Position numbers and translations under genes: made by a program | In this document: positions 5,107 through 6,202 of the stretch, piece after piece | How positions within the stretch are numbered: position 1 is the stretch's first letter | Layout: each line of letters starts with the position of its first letter | Notes under the pieces: generated by a model | Seen by the model: only the letters and a program-made list of their open reading frames with translations | Databases searched by the model: none | What the model was told of the DNA's origin: nothing | Assembly (NCBI GenBank): GCA_020847555.1 | Contig: JADLBT010000448.1 | Location: forward strand, 1-6,202 | Direction of reading: 5' to 3' | DNA: 6,202 nucleotides | Origin: Gemmataceae bacterium | GTDB lineage: Bacteria > Planctomycetota > Planctomycetia > Gemmatales > Gemmataceae

Positions 5107-5338
5107 GCTTTGCTCCTTCGATCAGGGGTAGCCGATCTTCCATGCCGTTTGACTTCAGGAACTGCGTGAGGGCCTGCCGGGTGACCCGGATGCCGCGGGC
5201 GTATGGTGAGACGCGGTAGGCGACCAGCACGCCGCCCTTGATCCACCGGGTGACCTGAGCCCCGGTCACCCCGCAGATGGTGGCGACGTTGTCGGCGTTG
5301 AACACGGGGCGTTTCGTCATCAGCTTGGAATGCTTCAT
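5081..5338 (-). CDS. Small excisionase/MerR-like helix-turn-helix DNA-binding protein
   Basis: An 85-residue basic protein. Residues about 14-35 read as a MerR/excisionase-type HTH (NADNVATICGVTGAQVTRWI) followed by a short wing (GGVLVAYRVSPYARGIRV, residues 35-52) and a closing helix (53-65), the layout of AlpA/Xis and HTH_17-type proteins that bind DNA and often guide recombination or repress transcription. The charged tail (66-85) has no recognised motif. The ATG at 5338 directly follows the polymerase TGA, and GGAGG at 5347-5343 gives a close ribosome site (4-base spacing). A second Met at residue 7 lacks a good site. The 3' end overlaps the sigma-factor gene by 26 bases. It may be an excisionase, a repressor, or a phage regulator; no integrase is visible here to settle this. 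Confidence 0.75.
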   Translation of the reverse strand: MKHSKLMTKRPVFNADNVATICGVTGAQVTRWIKGGVLVAYRVSPYARGIRVTRQALTQFLKSNGMEDRLPLIEGAKHESEQQRR

Positions 5339-6202
5339 TCATCCTCCCCAGTTGGGTGTGATCTTGCCTTCGACCTTGGTCGGTACAGGGTGAATCTGCG
5401 GCTCCATGCCGTCTGACATGGCCTCCTCGAGCCAAAGTCGGGCCTGTTCCGCCTGCTCGATGGGAACGTCCAGGACGATCTCGTCGTGATTGAAGATGAC
5501 CGGCACGGCTCCCGGGCACTCAACCCGTCGCTCCCAGAGGAGAGCAAGAGCGAGCTTGGCCCCGTCCGCTTCCGTGCCCTGGACCGGGCTGTTGAGGACC
5601 CACGTCGGCGAGACGGATGCAGGCAGGATGCGGCGGCGGCCGACTCGCGTCCGCGTCTGGGTCGCCTTACCCTGATAGGCACCCTTGTGCCAGCGGGCGA
5701 TGCCGGGGTAACCGGCCAGCCAGGTCTCGCGGTGCCGGGTTGCCTCGTCCTCGGTGAAATCCACTCCGAAGGTGGTTTTGGAGTAGATCCTCAGCCCTTT
5801 AGCGGACATTCCGAATAGCAGACCGAATCCTGCCGACTTTGCTATCTGCCGATCCGCCTTCGTGACGTCCTGTTTACCCAGCAGCATGCGGGCGGTTGCG
5901 GTGTGGATGTCGGGACCGCCCTGAGCCTCCGCGTGGAACGCCTGGAACATGGCAACGTCCCGGGCGATGTCGCAGGCGATCCGCATTTGCAGGGTCGCGT
6001 AGTCGCACTTCACCAGGGTGCGGCCGGGTTCGGCCCGCACGCAGTTGCGGTACGCCTTCTCCCGGGGCACCTGCATCATGTTGGGGTGAGCGCAGGCAGA
6101 CCGGCCGGTCGCGGCCCCGATCTGCCGCCAGCCGGGGTAGACGCGACCGTCGCGGATCATCGCACCGGCCAGCCAGTTACCGCCGTACATCTTCACGAGC
6201 TG
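5339..6202 (-). CDS. Family-A DNA polymerase (phage Pol I type), C-terminal part, 5' end outside window
   Basis: Replicative or repair DNA polymerase of the Pol I/T7 family; the visible 287 residues cover most of the palm and fingers. The frame is open to the window edge, so the start and any exonuclease domain lie beyond 6202. Numbering from the first visible codon, motif A is D67-Y-A-T-L-Q-M-R74, the O-helix motif B is R118-x3-K122-x3-F126-G-x2-F130-G, the N204-S-P-V-Q208-G-T segment follows, and motif C is H239-D240-E241, so both catalytic aspartates (D67, D240) are present. The protein ends KITPNWGG, a normal family end about 46 residues after motif C. Two active-site positions differ from E. 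coli Pol I: Q72 replaces the usual Glu (E710) and F130 replaces the usual Tyr (Y766). The stop codon abuts the ATG of the next gene, whose Shine-Dalgarno lies inside the last codons here. Family assignment is secure; a phage origin is inferred from context. Confidence 0.95.
   Translation of the reverse strand, partial: QLVKMYGGNWLAGAMIRDGRVYPGWRQIGAATGRSACAHPNMMQVPREKAYRNCVRAEPGRTLVKCDYATLQMRIACDIARDVAMFQAFHAEAQGGPDIHTATARMLLGKQDVTKADRQIAKSAGFGLLFGMSAKGLRIYSKTTFGVDFTEDEATRHRETWLAGYPGIARWHKGAYQGKATQTRTRVGRRRILPASVSPTWVLNSPVQGTEADGAKLALALLWERRVECPGAVPVIFNHDEIVLDVPIEQAEQARLWLEEAMSDGMEPQIHPVPTKVEGKITPNWGG

Noticed and set aside
1..6202. CRISPR array, tRNA or rRNA genes, transposon ends
   Set aside because: I saw no spaced direct repeats, no tRNA-like T-arm or cloverleaf, no rRNA signature, and no transposase or matching terminal inverted repeats. 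This was by eye only.

Overview
The window is GC-rich (about two thirds G+C by eye) and every gene I can support lies on the minus strand. The genes form one tightly packed run read from position 6202 down to about 590. Junctions overlap by 4 bases (ATGA or GTGA), by 25-26 bases, or abut as TGA-ATG, and most genes have a clear Shine-Dalgarno sequence. This packing, with a family-A DNA polymerase, an excisionase-like DNA-binding protein, a divergent sigma factor, an orphan cytosine methyltransferase and several small zinc-finger or HTH proteins, points to an early or replication block of a tailed phage or prophage. The host has high G+C DNA. The style of the zinc-finger protein (the GLCxSCY...YP motif) reminds me of small proteins of planctomycetes, but that is recollection and the host is not resolved.

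Layout, in transcription order: (1) the C-terminal half of a family-A DNA polymerase, cut by the right window edge (6202-5339); (2) an 85-residue MerR/excisionase-type HTH protein (5338-5081); (3) a 282-residue sigma-70-family protein with regions 2 and 4 and an unusual C-terminal extension (5106-4258); (4) a 119-residue Cys-rich zinc-finger protein (4261-3902); (5) a 16-codon mini-ORF linked by ATGA overlaps to both neighbours (3905-3855); (6) a C5-cytosine DNA methyltransferase whose SAM-binding motif I lies in a different frame from the rest of the protein (3858-2772); (7) a 586-residue protein with a coiled-coil N-terminus and two cysteine clusters (2775-1015); (8) a 115-residue protein with two HTH units (1018-671); (9) a 34-codon ORF with a near-ideal Shine-Dalgarno (695-591); (10) a strong intrinsic terminator (525-492). 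Beyond it lie a weakly supported 54-codon ORF (360-196) and the start of another Cys-rich small protein cut by the left edge (109-1).

The genes read as one transcription unit: replication (polymerase), regulation (HTH proteins, sigma factor), protection or modification of phage DNA (methyltransferase without a visible restriction enzyme), and zinc-binding accessory proteins. The points most worth a second look are the broken methyltransferase N-terminus (probably a deletion of about 26 bases), the polymerase with changes at both residues of the Pol I steric-gate pair, and a cluster of perfect palindromes embedded in the methyltransferase, zinc-finger and sigma genes.
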